Of a DNA stretch of 64,000 bases, positions 54,401-64,000 are shown piece after piece (position 1 is the stretch's first letter; each line of letters opens with the position of its first letter). The notes beneath the pieces were generated by a model, which was not told where the DNA came from, made no database searches, and was given only the letters and a program-made list of their open reading frames with translations. Where the stretch lies: contig VLTN01000001.1 in the NCBI GenBank assembly GCA_008330645.1, forward strand, positions 868,001-932,000. Reading direction: 5' to 3'. Origin of the DNA: Cafeteria roenbergensis (lineage: Eukaryota > Sar > Bigyra > Bicosoecida > Cafeteriaceae). A program made the translations under genes and the position numbers.

Positions 54401-57400
54401 ATGCAAGCAAATGGCCGGGCCGCAGCGGACTCGGTGCGTCGACGCAGCCAGCCTGCGGCAACCGGCGCGCGCGCTGCCGCACGCGTGCGACACCACCTGG
54501 TGCGCGGGGAGCAAGCCGGAACGGCGCGTACAGGTACCTTCCGCACGGTGCCAGCACCGCCACTGCCCTCAAGCGCGCGGAGGTATGCCCCTGCACGGGC
54601 GCAAGCAGGTCCGACCGCATGGCCCGAAGACCGCGTCAGGGGCGTTCAGCATGGGCACACGACTCAGAGGAGCAAGTTGCGACAAGAGGTTCAGCCTCGA
54701 CGTGGTCGTGACGCCCGGCTCGCCGGAAGCGAGGGCACAGCCTCGTCCTGCTCTAGCTCGACAAAGCTTGACCTTGCAGCCTCCATACCTGACGACGTGC
54801 TGGATTCTGTCCAGAGCGACGACAGCGGTGATATTGGGCTGTCGTGGCTCGTGCGGGACATGAAGAGACAACGGGAGCGGCTCGACCAGGCCCCGCAGGC
54901 AGCGGGGGGCGACAGGTCCAGGGCACTTGACGCCAGTGAGCTTGCGCCCTTGGCTACACAGAAGTTTGCGCCCGGAGTGGATCCAGGGCTCGCAGCCCAC
55001 TGGCATGTGACCACGCCTCCCACCCAGAGCGAGGCAGGCAGCGACGCGACTGGCGGCTCCAAGCAATTTTGGGTCGATGCCGCGCCCTCCGTGCGACGGC
55101 GGCGCCGAGTGGGCGCTCCGCACGACTCAGCTGGCGACAGCACACAGCCAGAAACACCTCAGCCAGCCTCCCCACTGAAGCCAGAAGTCGCAGGTGTCCA
55201 GGTGGCCTTGTCTGACGGCACCGCATCTCTCGGCTCGAGCGCGTCGTCAACCCCCGCGCCGCCTGGAGCTGAGCTTGGCGTCACCATTCATGCGTCGCCA
55301 AGTCAAGGTCCCCTGTCTAGTCAACTGAGGCGCCGCCAGCCAGATGAAGACTTGGAGGCTTCAAGCATCGATAGCACAGGCTCTGGAGCGGACTCTGAGA
55401 TTGCGGGAGGGCCTCCTGTGGTGGAATCAAGGTTGGTACAGGTGCCAACCCGCACCCCCGCCATGGCTACCAAGCTTGCTGCAGAGGGCAGGCGATTTTT
55501 TAGCTTTCTTCAGGCGGTCGCAGCTTTGAAGCAAGGATTTCCTGTGATTAAACACGCGTCCTCGTTCGTGACGACGCCATCGGCTCGCGTGCTGTGGCTG
55601 TTGCCGGGCACGGGGGAGGCTTCCACGCGCCAGAGCCGAGAAGCGGCGTCGAGTGTCCAGCATGCGCTGCAAAAGGTGAGCGCTGCGCGGTCCAAGACGC
55701 AAGGCGGCAAGCCCGTTTGGGGAGCCGACACAGCGTTGGAGATCTGGCCGTACTCCAAGTTGTGCTACAGCGCCACCAAGACGAGCTGCGTCCATGCTGA
55801 GGGCGTGCGGAGCCTGATGCTTGCCGAAGTTGTCCAAGTCGAGAAGGGCATCCCTGCGGACTGCACGTTTTTCCAGGCGAGCACCAGGGTCCGCAGCGTT
55901 CCGGCAGCTACCTGCTTTGTGATCCGCGCAACCGAAGGGCGGCGGCTCCAGCTACAAGCTGAGGACGTAGCAAGCCGGAACTTGGTCGTCGCGTACCTCG
56001 AGCGGCTTACGGAAGCTGTGACAAAGTCCCGACGCCATGTTCCTCTGGTATCAGTTGGGACGTCGAAGCTCGCACACAACAGCAAGCCTTTGACGGAGTG
56101 GAACTCTGCTCTCGCGATTGACCGCGAGCGACTGGAGCGGCTCAGAGCCCACAAGGAGGGCAGAGAGCCGTTTCCACGCAGCCCCATTCGCCGCGACATG
56201 GCTGGGGGCTTTGGCTCTGACGACGACGGAACGGACGGCGAGCTCGGACCAGAGTCGCCTTCGGAGAAGGCAGGACAGCTGTTCAGTGCTCGGAGGCAGG
56301 CAGCTGGGAAGGCAACCACGCACCTGGTGTTGGGTTCCGCAAGCAGGGAGCTCGCAGTTCGGCAGCTGATGCCCGACTGCAGGTGGACGCGGCGAACGAT
56401 TCGGGCTCAGCTGCCTCGCATCGAGCAGGGAGCTGTCGAGCCCCCTCGGCGTCGCCGTCATGGCCAGCAAACTAGTGGCTTGGCATGTGTGCCCCCGAAC
56501 CGCAGTGGCGACAGGAGCAAGTCGCCACCAGCGCGCCACCGTGGTCGCAGCTCGGGCGTGGTCGCGATGACGGGTTTGGGCCCCGGCGACCGTCAGGCGT
56601 CGCCGTCGTCCTCGTCGGCGGACGCCTCATCACCGGGCGATCGGCAGCAGCGGGGCCGGAGCGCGAGTCGGGGCCGGGGCCGGGGGCGGGGCGCCGTGGG
56701 TGAGGCATGGGGGACTGTGGCTCCTCGCCGCCGGGGCCGTCGGGCCGGGGCCGGGGCCGAGCGGGAGGCGGAGGCGGGTGAGAGCCCCGGCGGCCGTCGG
56801 GCGTCGCCGTCGTCCTCGTCTGCGGACGCCTCATCACCGGCCGATCGGCAGCAGCGGGGCCGGAGCGCGAGTCGGGGCCGGGGCCGGGGGCGGGGCGCCG
56901 TGGGTGAGGCATCGGGGACTGTGGCTCCTCGCCGCCGGGGCCGTCGGGCCGGGGCCGGGGCCGAGCGGGAGGCGGAGGCGGGTGAGAGCCCCGGCGGCCG
57001 TCGGGCGTCGCCGTCGTCCTCGTCTGCGGACGCCTCATCACCGGCCGATCGGCAGCAGCGGGGCCGGAGCGCGAGTCGGGGCCGGGGCCGGGGGCGGGGC
57101 GCCGTGGGTGAGGCATCGGGGACTGTGGCTCCTCGCCGCCGGGGCCGTCGGGCCGGGGCCGGGGCCGGGGCCGAGCGGGAGGCGGAGGCGGGTGAGAGCC
57201 CCGGCGGCCGTCGGGCGTCGCCGTCGTCCTCGTCGGCGGACGCCTCATCACCGGCCGATCGGCAGCAGCGGGGCCGGAGCGCGAGTCGGGGCCGGGGCCG
57301 GGGGCGGGGCGCCGTGGGTGAGGCATCGGGGACTGTGGCTCCTCGCCGCCGGGGCCGTCGGGCCGGGGCCGGGGCCGAGCGGGAGGCGGAGGCGGGTGAG

Positions 57401-60400
57401 AGCCCCGGCGGCCGTCGGGCGTCGCCGTCGTCCTCGTCGGCGGACGCCTCGTCACCGGCCGATCGGCAGCAGCGGGGCCGGAGCGCGAGTCGGGGCCGGG
57501 GCCGGGGGCGGGGCGCCGTGGGTGAGGCATCGGGGACTGTGGCTCCTCGCCGCCGGGGCCGTCGGGCCGGGGCCGGGGCCGAGCGGGAGGCGGAGGCGGG
57601 TGAGAGCCCCGGCGACCGTCGGGCGTCGCCGTCGTCCTCGTCGGCGGACGCCTCATCACCGGCCGATCGGCAGCAGCGGGGCCGGAGCGCGAGTCGGGGC
57701 CGGGGCCGGGGGCGGGGCGCCATGGGTGAGGCATCGGGGACTGTGGCTCCTCGCCGCCGGGGCCGTCGGGCCGGGGCCGGGGCCGAGCGGGAGGCGGAGG
57801 CGGGTGAGAGCCCCGGCGACCGTCAGGCGTCGCCGTCGTCCTCGTCGGCGGACGCCTCGTCACCGGCCGATCGGCAGCAGCGGGGCCGGAGCGCGAGTCG
57901 GGGTCGGGGGCGGGGCGCCGTGGGTGAGGCGTCGTCTTTGCTTCGAGAACCACCGGCCACTCTCGTCCGTCCCACCATCGACGTCAATCTGGTACAGCTC
58001 GATACCATGAGCCTTTCGCAGCCTCAATCGACCTCAGCCCCTCCTCCATCGCGCTGGGAGGCCGCATCAGCAACGAGAAACACAGCAGGTGGAGTGGCTG
58101 CACTGGGGCCAACTGGTGCAGATCCGACATTGCGAGCCATCAGCCCGCCCCGGCCAGCCGACGCGCGCGATATTGTTTTGCACGCTGTCAAGGTGGAGAC
58201 TTTTGCTGATGGCCTGGGGGCGGCCAGTGAAGCTGGCGCTTCAGTGGCAGCAACGGAGCTGCAGGGAATAACCTTTCGGCAGCAGTTCCGAAGCAAGGCG
58301 TCGGCGTCATTGCTGAAGCGGCCAAACATGGCGGCAGCTGGGGCAGTGCGGGCGACGCCGCCTTTGGATGCAGCCACGATCCGCGACTTTACACCACCAT
58401 CGCCAGAAGGCCGGGCGCCTCCACCTGGTGAGCCCACTGCTTCCGCTGCCGACACGAAGCAGCGACGCAGGCGGCTCCAGCCAGCGGCGGCGCCCCAGCC
58501 AAGTCCGCAGCCGGACGCCTCACTTCGCAGCGCCACGAGTTTAAAAGGCGCAGGCCCCGAAGCTCTCGGTACTCGCGGCGCTAGGTATCCCCAAGCTCCG
58601 CCAGAAGGGCACCAGCTGGCTTCGGGGCCGGACATGGCGGCGATGCCGGACTCGCCAGCACAAGAGGCTCTCGCGACGGCAGAAGAAATCGCTCCAGAGC
58701 AAACTTCTCCGCGCAGCATGGCATGCACGAGCTCAACTCCGGCCACTACCTCGCCTCGGGACGCCCCGCGTCCCGAATCGGACTCGTCGGCAGGTCGAGC
58801 CCCAGAAAAACCAGCTGAACTGCAGGCGCATGAACTCGCGCTGGATACGCCGCTCGCGAAGTCTGCCAGGCGAGATACCCTCATTCCACGATCACGACCT
58901 GACGCCGCTGCGACAGCACGCTCGATGTCTGCGCGTGCTGTAACTTTGCCCACAGCTACGGACGCTGACGTTTCAGAGAGTTGCCCCGTGCAAGAGAGGT
59001 CGAGCGGAGCGGGAGATCTTCAACGCGTGCGCCCAGATGCTTCGTCTGGGACTAGCGCAGCCTCCAGCTGCGTAGGGGAGACCAGCCCAGCGCCAGCTGC
59101 GAGCCCACTCTTGCCTGCAGAGGGACTCAATGGCAAACCACGACTTGAGCGATTCTTTGTGACAAGGGGACTGTCTGTGGGAGGAGACGTGGAAGTGGGC
59201 TCCAGGACACCATTCTCTCCACTGCTTGAACCAAATGCTCCGATGACACCTCTCATGTCGAGGAGCAGACCAGACCCACAGCCGGCCCCAGGACAGACAC
59301 AATCGAAGTGTCCAACCTCGGCGGACTTTGACGACGACAGCAGCGGACCAGCTCCAACTCGCTCAGTGGACCCGCGTTCGCCCGGGTCCAGCGAGCCTGG
59401 CCCTGGGCCACGCCGAGACGCTGTTTCCCCAGACAGGTCGTCGCCGCCGAACGCGATTGCTGACAGCGCTAGCCACGTCGCAGAGCCTGCGATGTCCACC
59501 CGGCAGCCGTTCCTCTCGGCTGGGGTGTGTACTGCTGCGACCGAAGCAGCGGACGCTGCTCTTGCGCACGTAGCCGCGGCTGCTGCTGCCGTGGCGGAGG
59601 CAGCGGCGAAGCCTGCGGCGGGCGCAGAGGTACCCGCTGCGCTCGACGCTCGACGCTCAACCACGACCGCTGGCGAGGCAGCAGCTGCTGGCCACTTGCC
59701 GCCCAGCAGCGCTTCTAGAGCTGAGGTTGGTGCTGGCTCGTGCACTGCCGTTCGAGTCTCGCACGAGAAAGCAGCGGCGGGTCCGGCTGTCCTCTACCGG
59801 CTTGAGAGCCGCGACTCTTCCGTTCCTCAAGCACCTTGCCTGGAGACAGCGGCTAGGCCAGCAGGTTCCGCGAGGCGGGCCGGGCCCAAGCCATCACTCG
59901 TCAGAGGAGTTGGCGACAGAGCGGAAGTCCAAGCAGCTGTGCCAGCTGAGCTCGACTTGCTTCGAGGAGCAACCGGCAAAGCAGTAGTGGAAGCCGCAAT
60001 TGCTCGCCTCGCAGAGGCTGGCCTTTCAGGGAACGAGAGGCCCAGCTCAAAACGTCAGCCTCCACCAGGCCGCTTGCTGGGTGGCGCGCATGGCGCAGCC
60101 ACGGAGACTGCCTCTGAGCAGATTCGTTCTCCCGGTCAGGGGCAGCGAGAGCGGGAACGAAGTCGGCCATTGTCGGCCAGCTTGCTGCGGTACCACAAGG
60201 CGCTTGCAGCTGCTAACGCAGGAGGGGCCCATCGCAGGACGCAAAGGCCTCAGGAGTTGCCTAAGCCTCGCCACAGCCCCTCCGTGCAGCGGACGGCGCA
60301 GGCGCCAACCGAAGCGGTGCGTGTCCAGCAGACCCTCCCGGATCCTCCTCCTGAGTTGCCAGCTGGCCAAGCCTCACGGCACAGCAGCAGCGATACGGCG

Positions 60401-61297
60401 GAACCACGAGGACCGCGTACAGCCGATGGTTCTGCGGAGTCGGCCGCCGTCAGTGGGTCTTTCGCGAGCTCAGCGAGGAATCGCCCCGCCGCTCGCCAAA
60501 CGCCCAGCAAGGTGCCCAGAGTTGCTGGCTTCTTTGCAGCACTCCGACAGCGCGCCTCAACGTCCCCCCTTCACCGTGCATCGCTGGGCGGCAACGATGA
60601 AGGGACGCAGCCCCCCCAGCACGACGAGCCGCCCGTGACTTGCGCGCTCGCCCGAGCTGCCGCCGATGCGACTTCAGCCAAGGAGGCCGCGCATGGTGCT
60701 GGTGTTCTGGAGCGAACCAACTCGTGCGATGGCGATGAGGCACACACAGCGCCGACCAGCACCTCTGGTTCGGCATCTCCGAGCCGTGGCGCCAGGGAGG
60801 CAGCCCAAGACATCGGCACGCTCAGGCTCGGACCGGCATCCTCGCTTCAAGACAGTGTCGGTGGTGGCCGAGTGCAAACTGACAAGTCCGAGCCGGAGCA
60901 CCATGCCTCCAGCGCTGCCACGAGCCTGCATGGCTTGGTCGCTGGGGCCGCCGGGGCTCGGGGATTGCCGCCTGCCGTCGGGCCTGGCGCGGTTGCAGCG
61001 AAGCCGGCAGAAAGTCCCCGCGCGCCGGCGGCTGGAGCTGTGATCAGGAGACAGCCCGGGGCAGGTACACCATCTGTGCCCGCGGTTTCAACGGGAGGAG
61101 CCATGTGCACCGACGACGTCGCGTCTGTTGCAACAGCCGACACAGCAGCTCACCGGCCAAGCTTCCAGCCACGTGGTGCCGGCGTCACGTTCACGAAAAA
61201 GTCGCTGCTCCGGCCAGGCGCGCAGAGCGGTGTCCGCGAAATGGCCAACGCGCTGTCCAAAGCCTTGATGGCCCAACAGCGGGAGCGGCCTCGCTAA
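54401..61297 (+). CDS. PH-domain protein with SR/RG-rich tandem repeats
   Basis: Single long frame ending at TAA 61295-61297; from the first in-frame ATG (54401) it encodes 2,298 aa. The first ~110 residues look non-conserved, so the true start may be later or on an unseen exon. Residues ~355-545 resemble a pleckstrin-homology domain: GFPVIKHASSF, RVLWLLPG, LMLAEVVQVEKG, CFVIRATEGRRLQLQAED and a final helix with YLERLTEAV, as in lipid-binding PH domains with an FLK-like first strand and an aromatic core. A charged linker follows, then a minisatellite-encoded region of ~68-residue units rich in Ser, Arg, Gly and Asp (~729-1177), and a long disordered Ala/Pro/Ser-rich C-terminus with several LL/KR patches. 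No catalytic domain was seen. Possible role: membrane-associated scaffold; inference only. Confidence 0.75.
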   Translation: MQANGRAAADSVRRRSQPAATGARAAARVRHHLVRGEQAGTARTGTFRTVPAPPLPSSARRYAPARAQAGPTAWPEDRVRGVQHGHTTQRSKLRQEVQPRRGRDARLAGSEGTASSCSSSTKLDLAASIPDDVLDSVQSDDSGDIGLSWLVRDMKRQRERLDQAPQAAGGDRSRALDASELAPLATQKFAPGVDPGLAAHWHVTTPPTQSEAGSDATGGSKQFWVDAAPSVRRRRRVGAPHDSAGDSTQPETPQPASPLKPEVAGVQVALSDGTASLGSSASSTPAPPGAELGVTIHASPSQGPLSSQLRRRQPDEDLEASSIDSTGSGADSEIAGGPPVVESRLVQVPTRTPAMATKLAAEGRRFFSFLQAVAALKQGFPVIKHASSFVTTPSARVLWLLPGTGEASTRQSREAASSVQHALQKVSAARSKTQGGKPVWGADTALEIWPYSKLCYSATKTSCVHAEGVRSLMLAEVVQVEKGIPADCTFFQASTRVRSVPAATCFVIRATEGRRLQLQAEDVASRNLVVAYLERLTEAVTKSRRHVPLVSVGTSKLAHNSKPLTEWNSALAIDRERLERLRAHKEGREPFPRSPIRRDMAGGFGSDDDGTDGELGPESPSEKAGQLFSARRQAAGKATTHLVLGSASRELAVRQLMPDCRWTRRTIRAQLPRIEQGAVEPPRRRRHGQQTSGLACVPPNRSGDRSKSPPARHRGRSSGVVAMTGLGPGDRQASPSSSSADASSPGDRQQRGRSASRGRGRGRGAVGEAWGTVAPRRRGRRAGAGAEREAEAGESPGGRRASPSSSSADASSPADRQQRGRSASRGRGRGRGAVGEASGTVAPRRRGRRAGAGAEREAEAGESPGGRRASPSSSSADASSPADRQQRGRSASRGRGRGRGAVGEASGTVAPRRRGRRAGAGAGAEREAEAGESPGGRRASPSSSSADASSPADRQQRGRSASRGRGRGRGAVGEASGTVAPRRRGRRAGAGAEREAEAGESPGGRRASPSSSSADASSPADRQQRGRSASRGRGRGRGAVGEASGTVAPRRRGRRAGAGAEREAEAGESPGDRRASPSSSSADASSPADRQQRGRSASRGRGRGRGAMGEASGTVAPRRRGRRAGAGAEREAEAGESPGDRQASPSSSSADASSPADRQQRGRSASRGRGRGAVGEASSLLREPPATLVRPTIDVNLVQLDTMSLSQPQSTSAPPPSRWEAASATRNTAGGVAALGPTGADPTLRAISPPRPADARDIVLHAVKVETFADGLGAASEAGASVAATELQGITFRQQFRSKASASLLKRPNMAAAGAVRATPPLDAATIRDFTPPSPEGRAPPPGEPTASAADTKQRRRRLQPAAAPQPSPQPDASLRSATSLKGAGPEALGTRGARYPQAPPEGHQLASGPDMAAMPDSPAQEALATAEEIAPEQTSPRSMACTSSTPATTSPRDAPRPESDSSAGRAPEKPAELQAHELALDTPLAKSARRDTLIPRSRPDAAATARSMSARAVTLPTATDADVSESCPVQERSSGAGDLQRVRPDASSGTSAASSCVGETSPAPAASPLLPAEGLNGKPRLERFFVTRGLSVGGDVEVGSRTPFSPLLEPNAPMTPLMSRSRPDPQPAPGQTQSKCPTSADFDDDSSGPAPTRSVDPRSPGSSEPGPGPRRDAVSPDRSSPPNAIADSASHVAEPAMSTRQPFLSAGVCTAATEAADAALAHVAAAAAAVAEAAAKPAAGAEVPAALDARRSTTTAGEAAAAGHLPPSSASRAEVGAGSCTAVRVSHEKAAAGPAVLYRLESRDSSVPQAPCLETAARPAGSARRAGPKPSLVRGVGDRAEVQAAVPAELDLLRGATGKAVVEAAIARLAEAGLSGNERPSSKRQPPPGRLLGGAHGAATETASEQIRSPGQGQRERERSRPLSASLLRYHKALAAANAGGAHRRTQRPQELPKPRHSPSVQRTAQAPTEAVRVQQTLPDPPPELPAGQASRHSSSDTAEPRGPRTADGSAESAAVSGSFASSARNRPAARQTPSKVPRVAGFFAALRQRASTSPLHRASLGGNDEGTQPPQHDEPPVTCALARAAADATSAKEAAHGAGVLERTNSCDGDEAHTAPTSTSGSASPSRGAREAAQDIGTLRLGPASSLQDSVGGGRVQTDKSEPEHHASSAATSLHGLVAGAAGARGLPPAVGPGAVAAKPAESPRAPAAGAVIRRQPGAGTPSVPAVSTGGAMCTDDVASVATADTAAHRPSFQPRGAGVTFTKKSLLRPGAQSGVREMANALSKALMAQQRERPR
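56587..57932 (+). repeat. 204-bp coding minisatellite, about 6.6 units
   Basis: Unit starts are recognisable at about 56597, 56801, 57005, 57215, 57419, 57623 and 57827: spacing 204 bp throughout, except one of 210 bp with two extra codons (6 bp, GGGGCC). Units are almost identical, so the array expanded recently. 204 and 210 are multiples of 3, so the frame is kept; each unit encodes a 68-residue block with ASPSSSSADASSP, RGRSASRGRGRGRGAVGEA and RRRGRRAGAGAEREAEAG. Other frames on both strands also stay open. Confidence 0.95.
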
Positions 61298-61574
61298 AAT
61301 GTCGGGCTTGCCGTTGTGCGGCTCTGCATTCCCGTCTGCGCGGCGCTGCCGGCCAGAGTCGCGCTGCTATGCCATTGTGGGGCACCGCCGGCGGCCTCCA
61401 CGGCGCGGACCAAGCCGCTCAAGCTGGTCCAGCTGGCAGGTCCCGCATGCGGCGCGGATGTCCTGTGGCCGAGCTGGCTGGCAAGGGACTGAGTGAGGGC
61501 AAGTGCCGGCGAGTTTTGTTCCCGCGCGGCTGCGCCCGTGCCAACTGGGCTGCCGAGCCAAAGCTTCGCAGCGA

Positions 61575-64000
61575 ATGCACCCCCTGTATGCCAAACCCGC
61601 AGAGTCACTGGATGGGCTGCCGGCAGAGACCGTGTTCCTTGATGCAAGGGACAACGCCCTGCGCTCATGCAGCGGCCTCGAGCGAATGCCGTTCCTTCGC
61701 CGCATCGACTTGAGTCACAACCCGCTGACGTGCGTCAAGGCTCTGGCGCACTGCGTACGGCCGTCAGGGTCGGCGCCAGTTGGCAGGTGCGTGCAGGCGG
61801 TCCACCAGAGGAGGGCACTTACCAGTCTCGATCTGAGAGGCACGGAGGTGCCTTGGGACGGCGACGGCAGTGGGGGGCTCCTCTCCCTGAGGCACGTGGC
61901 GATTCTTGATCTGCGACTTGGTGTTCCTGAAGAGTCTGGCCCGCTGATGCGGTCGTTAAGAACGCCAGCCTCGGCGCCTGCAACTGCTTGGGACGTGCAA
62001 TCCAAGCTTCGGCGGGCGGTCGCCGCCGCGTTGCCTCGAGTGCTCGCCGTCGATGGCGTGCTTGTTTCCGCGCACGATAGAAGGCTTGCGCTGTCGTGGG
62101 TATCCACATGCTCGTGCCAGCTCGCTGTGCAGGTTCGCCAGGCTCAACGAGCCGAAGCCGCCGCGGACGCCGACGTGTCGCGAGCGCCTGCGTCTCGGGA
62201 GAAGACTGGGGACGGAGACCCACTCGACGGCGCCTGCGATGTTGAGCTGATGGGATCACTGCACCGGCACTCCGTCGCCGCGACGATTGGCCGGCCCGTG
62301 AGGATTCCTGCGACGGAGAGCAGCCGGGCGACGGCCAGCTCCGCCCTGCTGGAGCCCACCCTAGGACAAGAAAAGCAAGCGCATTCTGTACTGCGTGACG
62401 GAGCCCGAGCACGGGCGGATGGGAGGTGGCACGGAGGCCTTCGTACGTCGCTGCCGCGGGCCGACTCGGGAACCCTGTCCTCGTGGGCCGGCACAGCGCA
62501 CGACGAAGCGGGGCCAAGCAAGCAGTGGATCTCTCTCGCCGACTACGGCCTTGCTCTTCGCGCTGCATACTCTGCCGTTCGGCCACAGGGGCGAGAGGTC
62601 GATTCAAGTGCCTCTGCAGGCGGCTCCGGGGACAGCGCCAGCTCAGGCCCCGCCATCGTTGCCACGCCAGAGGAGGAGTCAAGCTCGACGTCAGAGGCGG
62701 GAGTACGGCTCATTGAGAGTGCCTGGGCCAGCCTGGATCCTCCCGGGCGCGTTGCCCGGGCAGTGGCAGAACTTCCCAAGACCTGGCCTGCCTCCGACCG
62801 AGCTGCCTCACTGCTCCTTCTGGCTGAGACCCATGCGGACACTGTCTCGCTTGAGACCGAGGGGTTCAAGTTTGATGCCTCTTTGTCAGCGGAGGTGATG
62901 GCGCTTCGGCACCCTCGCAGGCTTGGGCAGCGCCGGCGCCAGCGGCACGAGTCGCCCGCAGCTGCTCGGTCGCGCCGCGAGGAAAGCTCAGCGACGCGAG
63001 TCCCCTCGGTCAGCATCGAGTGGTTGCTGTCGTTGGGTGCCCGAAAGCTGGTGTGTGTCGCGTGCGCTCTAGTCTCGGCGGTCGCGAGTCGCGTGGAGGG
63101 AGATGCCGATTCGACGTTTAGGTTGCTATGCGGGCTGCGCTCCCACGCCGAGGTGAGACCCCAGGCCGGGCCAAGGGCTTCGCTGCATGCTCAAGCGGCA
63201 GAAACGCCCGACCCCTCACGGAGCAGCGTGGCAGATGCGGCCTTGGCTGCCATGCTATTGAAAGCAAGAGCGCTCCTTCGAATGGGCCCAGCTCGCATCG
63301 GGGCACTGATTTTGTGTTTGGGCCGCTGGATCTCTGCGTCCGAAGGGCTGCCAGCTGCTTCAGCAAGTCACCACGAGGTCCCCGAGGCACAGTCGACGCA
63401 CCCCGGGGGGGGGGCCAAGCGCGCGCTTCCCCGGCACATCCGCGCGATGGAGCTCATTCTGGAGATTCCGCAAGTCCTCCAAGCTGCAGAACTTGCCCTG
63501 CAGGAGCGCTTACCGTCGTCCGTTGGCGCACGCGAGGCAATCTCTGGTCATGCCTGGGCGATGCTGGGCTGCCTGGACGACGCAGACCGCAGCGTTGCTC
63601 TTTGGCTAGCGGCAACCTTCCCGGCGCACACGGAGTCAGGGCGGAGCTTAGCAGTCGCAGCCAGCACGGTGCTGACGAGAGGCGAACGCCAAGGCGCCCA
63701 AGGGGTCATTCCTGGGTTCTTCCGAGCACTGGCTGCTGACCACGCCCTGAGGGCTGCCGCTTCGCGGCTTGCCCGGCCGAAGGCACTGTGGGGTGCCGCT
63801 GCCCCGAAGGAGGAGACGGATTCGCTCCGCAGTGCTCTGGCGGGTTTAAGGAGCTACTGGTCGTCTTCAGTGTCTGGCGTCCGAGTCGACACGCGCCTCG
63901 CGCTTGAGCAGGTGTTTGGCAGGCATGCGACCCCCCCCGACGAGCTTCCCAAGGCTTTGGAATGGCACCACTGCCAGCCAATCGACTCCGGGCTGCCCCT
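61575..64000 (+). CDS. Leucine-rich-repeat protein, 5' part (runs off the window)
   Basis: Open from ATG 61575 to the last base with no stop, 808 residues visible. The start is 277 bp after the previous stop; the frame is open back to 61497 without another ATG, and an upstream exon is possible. Residues ~15-110 contain leucine-rich repeats: TVFLDARDNALRSCSGLERM, FLRRIDLSHNPLTCVKAL, LTSLDLRGTEV and LRHVAILDLRLG, the SDS22-like type that binds protein partners. A Ser/Ala-rich linker follows, then long helical, Leu/Ala-rich segments (e.g. SIEWLLSLGARKLVCVACAL, HIRAMELILEIPQVLQAAEL) with no recognised domain, suggesting a helical scaffold. A 9-G run near 63403 lies in a Gly-coding stretch and is a place where the sequence could be in error. 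Confidence 0.75.
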   Translation, partial: MHPLYAKPAESLDGLPAETVFLDARDNALRSCSGLERMPFLRRIDLSHNPLTCVKALAHCVRPSGSAPVGRCVQAVHQRRALTSLDLRGTEVPWDGDGSGGLLSLRHVAILDLRLGVPEESGPLMRSLRTPASAPATAWDVQSKLRRAVAAALPRVLAVDGVLVSAHDRRLALSWVSTCSCQLAVQVRQAQRAEAAADADVSRAPASREKTGDGDPLDGACDVELMGSLHRHSVAATIGRPVRIPATESSRATASSALLEPTLGQEKQAHSVLRDGARARADGRWHGGLRTSLPRADSGTLSSWAGTAHDEAGPSKQWISLADYGLALRAAYSAVRPQGREVDSSASAGGSGDSASSGPAIVATPEEESSSTSEAGVRLIESAWASLDPPGRVARAVAELPKTWPASDRAASLLLLAETHADTVSLETEGFKFDASLSAEVMALRHPRRLGQRRRQRHESPAAARSRREESSATRVPSVSIEWLLSLGARKLVCVACALVSAVASRVEGDADSTFRLLCGLRSHAEVRPQAGPRASLHAQAAETPDPSRSSVADAALAAMLLKARALLRMGPARIGALILCLGRWISASEGLPAASASHHEVPEAQSTHPGGGAKRALPRHIRAMELILEIPQVLQAAELALQERLPSSVGAREAISGHAWAMLGCLDDADRSVALWLAATFPAHTESGRSLAVAASTVLTRGERQGAQGVIPGFFRALAADHALRAAASRLARPKALWGAAAPKEETDSLRSALAGLRSYWSSSVSGVRVDTRLALEQVFGRHATPPDELPKALEWHHCQPIDSGLP

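Noticed and set aside
56472-58010. Open frames of 376-493 codons on both strands across the minisatellite
   Set aside because: A tandem unit whose length is a multiple of 3 and which lacks stops opens every frame; only the frame continuous with the PH-domain protein has non-repeat coding on both sides.
61299-61496. Small frame starting at an ATG two bases after the PH-protein stop
   Set aside because: 65 codons of Arg/Ser/Pro-rich sequence with no motif; a GTGAGG at its end does not join the LRR frame in phase.
1-64000. Mobile elements, virus-like elements, CRISPR arrays, rRNA genes
   Set aside because: Looked for reverse transcriptase, integrase, capsid, transposase and long terminal repeat patterns, and for regularly spaced repeats; none was recognised. 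The only tandem arrays are coding repeats and the tRNA cluster.

Overview
The window reads as nuclear DNA of a unicellular eukaryote with a very GC-rich genome. Genes are densely packed, mostly 0.2-1.1 kb apart. They are interrupted by few, short GT-AG introns (61-493 bp, donors nearly always GTGAG, acceptors usually GCAG) and encode very long Ala/Gly/Ser-rich proteins. A bicosoecid-like stramenopile (for example Cafeteria, whose genomes are GC-rich) would fit, but that placement is inference; nothing here is diagnostic. No bacterial operons, viral genes, transposons or CRISPR arrays were seen.

Layout. 1-3148: 3' end of an unrecognised plus-strand gene. 3616-4733: three-exon GTP cyclohydrolase I. 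5298-16556: two-exon giant myosin (about 3,660 aa) with about 13 copies of a ~95-residue tail module and a MyTH4 domain. 16810-18252: RsuA/RluB-type pseudouridine synthase with a probable mitochondrial presequence. 18595-22431: secreted/membrane protein with a LamG-like ectodomain and several membrane segments. 22631-24120: UFD1, the Cdc48/p97 cofactor, in four exons. 24302-25427: four identical minus-strand tRNA-Met(CAU) genes. 25764-32180: three-exon secreted protein with about 19 EGF-like repeats. 32637-34178 (minus): ankyrin-repeat protein. 35297-51665 (minus): an eight-exon gene for a 5,096-aa receptor-like protein (Cys-rich GCC2/GCC3-like repeats, about 20 cadherin repeats, about 13 IPT/TIG domains, polytopic C-terminus), including a 4-nt microexon. 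52626-54010 (minus): membrane-anchored short-chain dehydrogenase. 54401-61297: PH-domain protein with a 204-bp coding minisatellite. 61575-64000: 5' part of a leucine-rich-repeat gene running off the window.

The housekeeping genes (GCH1, pseudouridine synthase, UFD1, SDR, tRNA-Met) have no evident pathway link to each other. The striking feature is three neighbouring genes for large extracellular or adhesion-type proteins (LamG, EGF, cadherin/IPT) plus a giant MyTH4 myosin. A joint role in cell-surface or feeding structures is possible, but is inference from domain content only.

Exon models were built by hand from reading-frame continuity, splice consensus and family motifs. Every multi-exon model closes in frame (GCH1 783 nt, myosin 10,989 nt, UFD1 1,173 nt, EGF protein 5,805 nt, cadherin protein 15,291 nt, SDR 1,215 nt).
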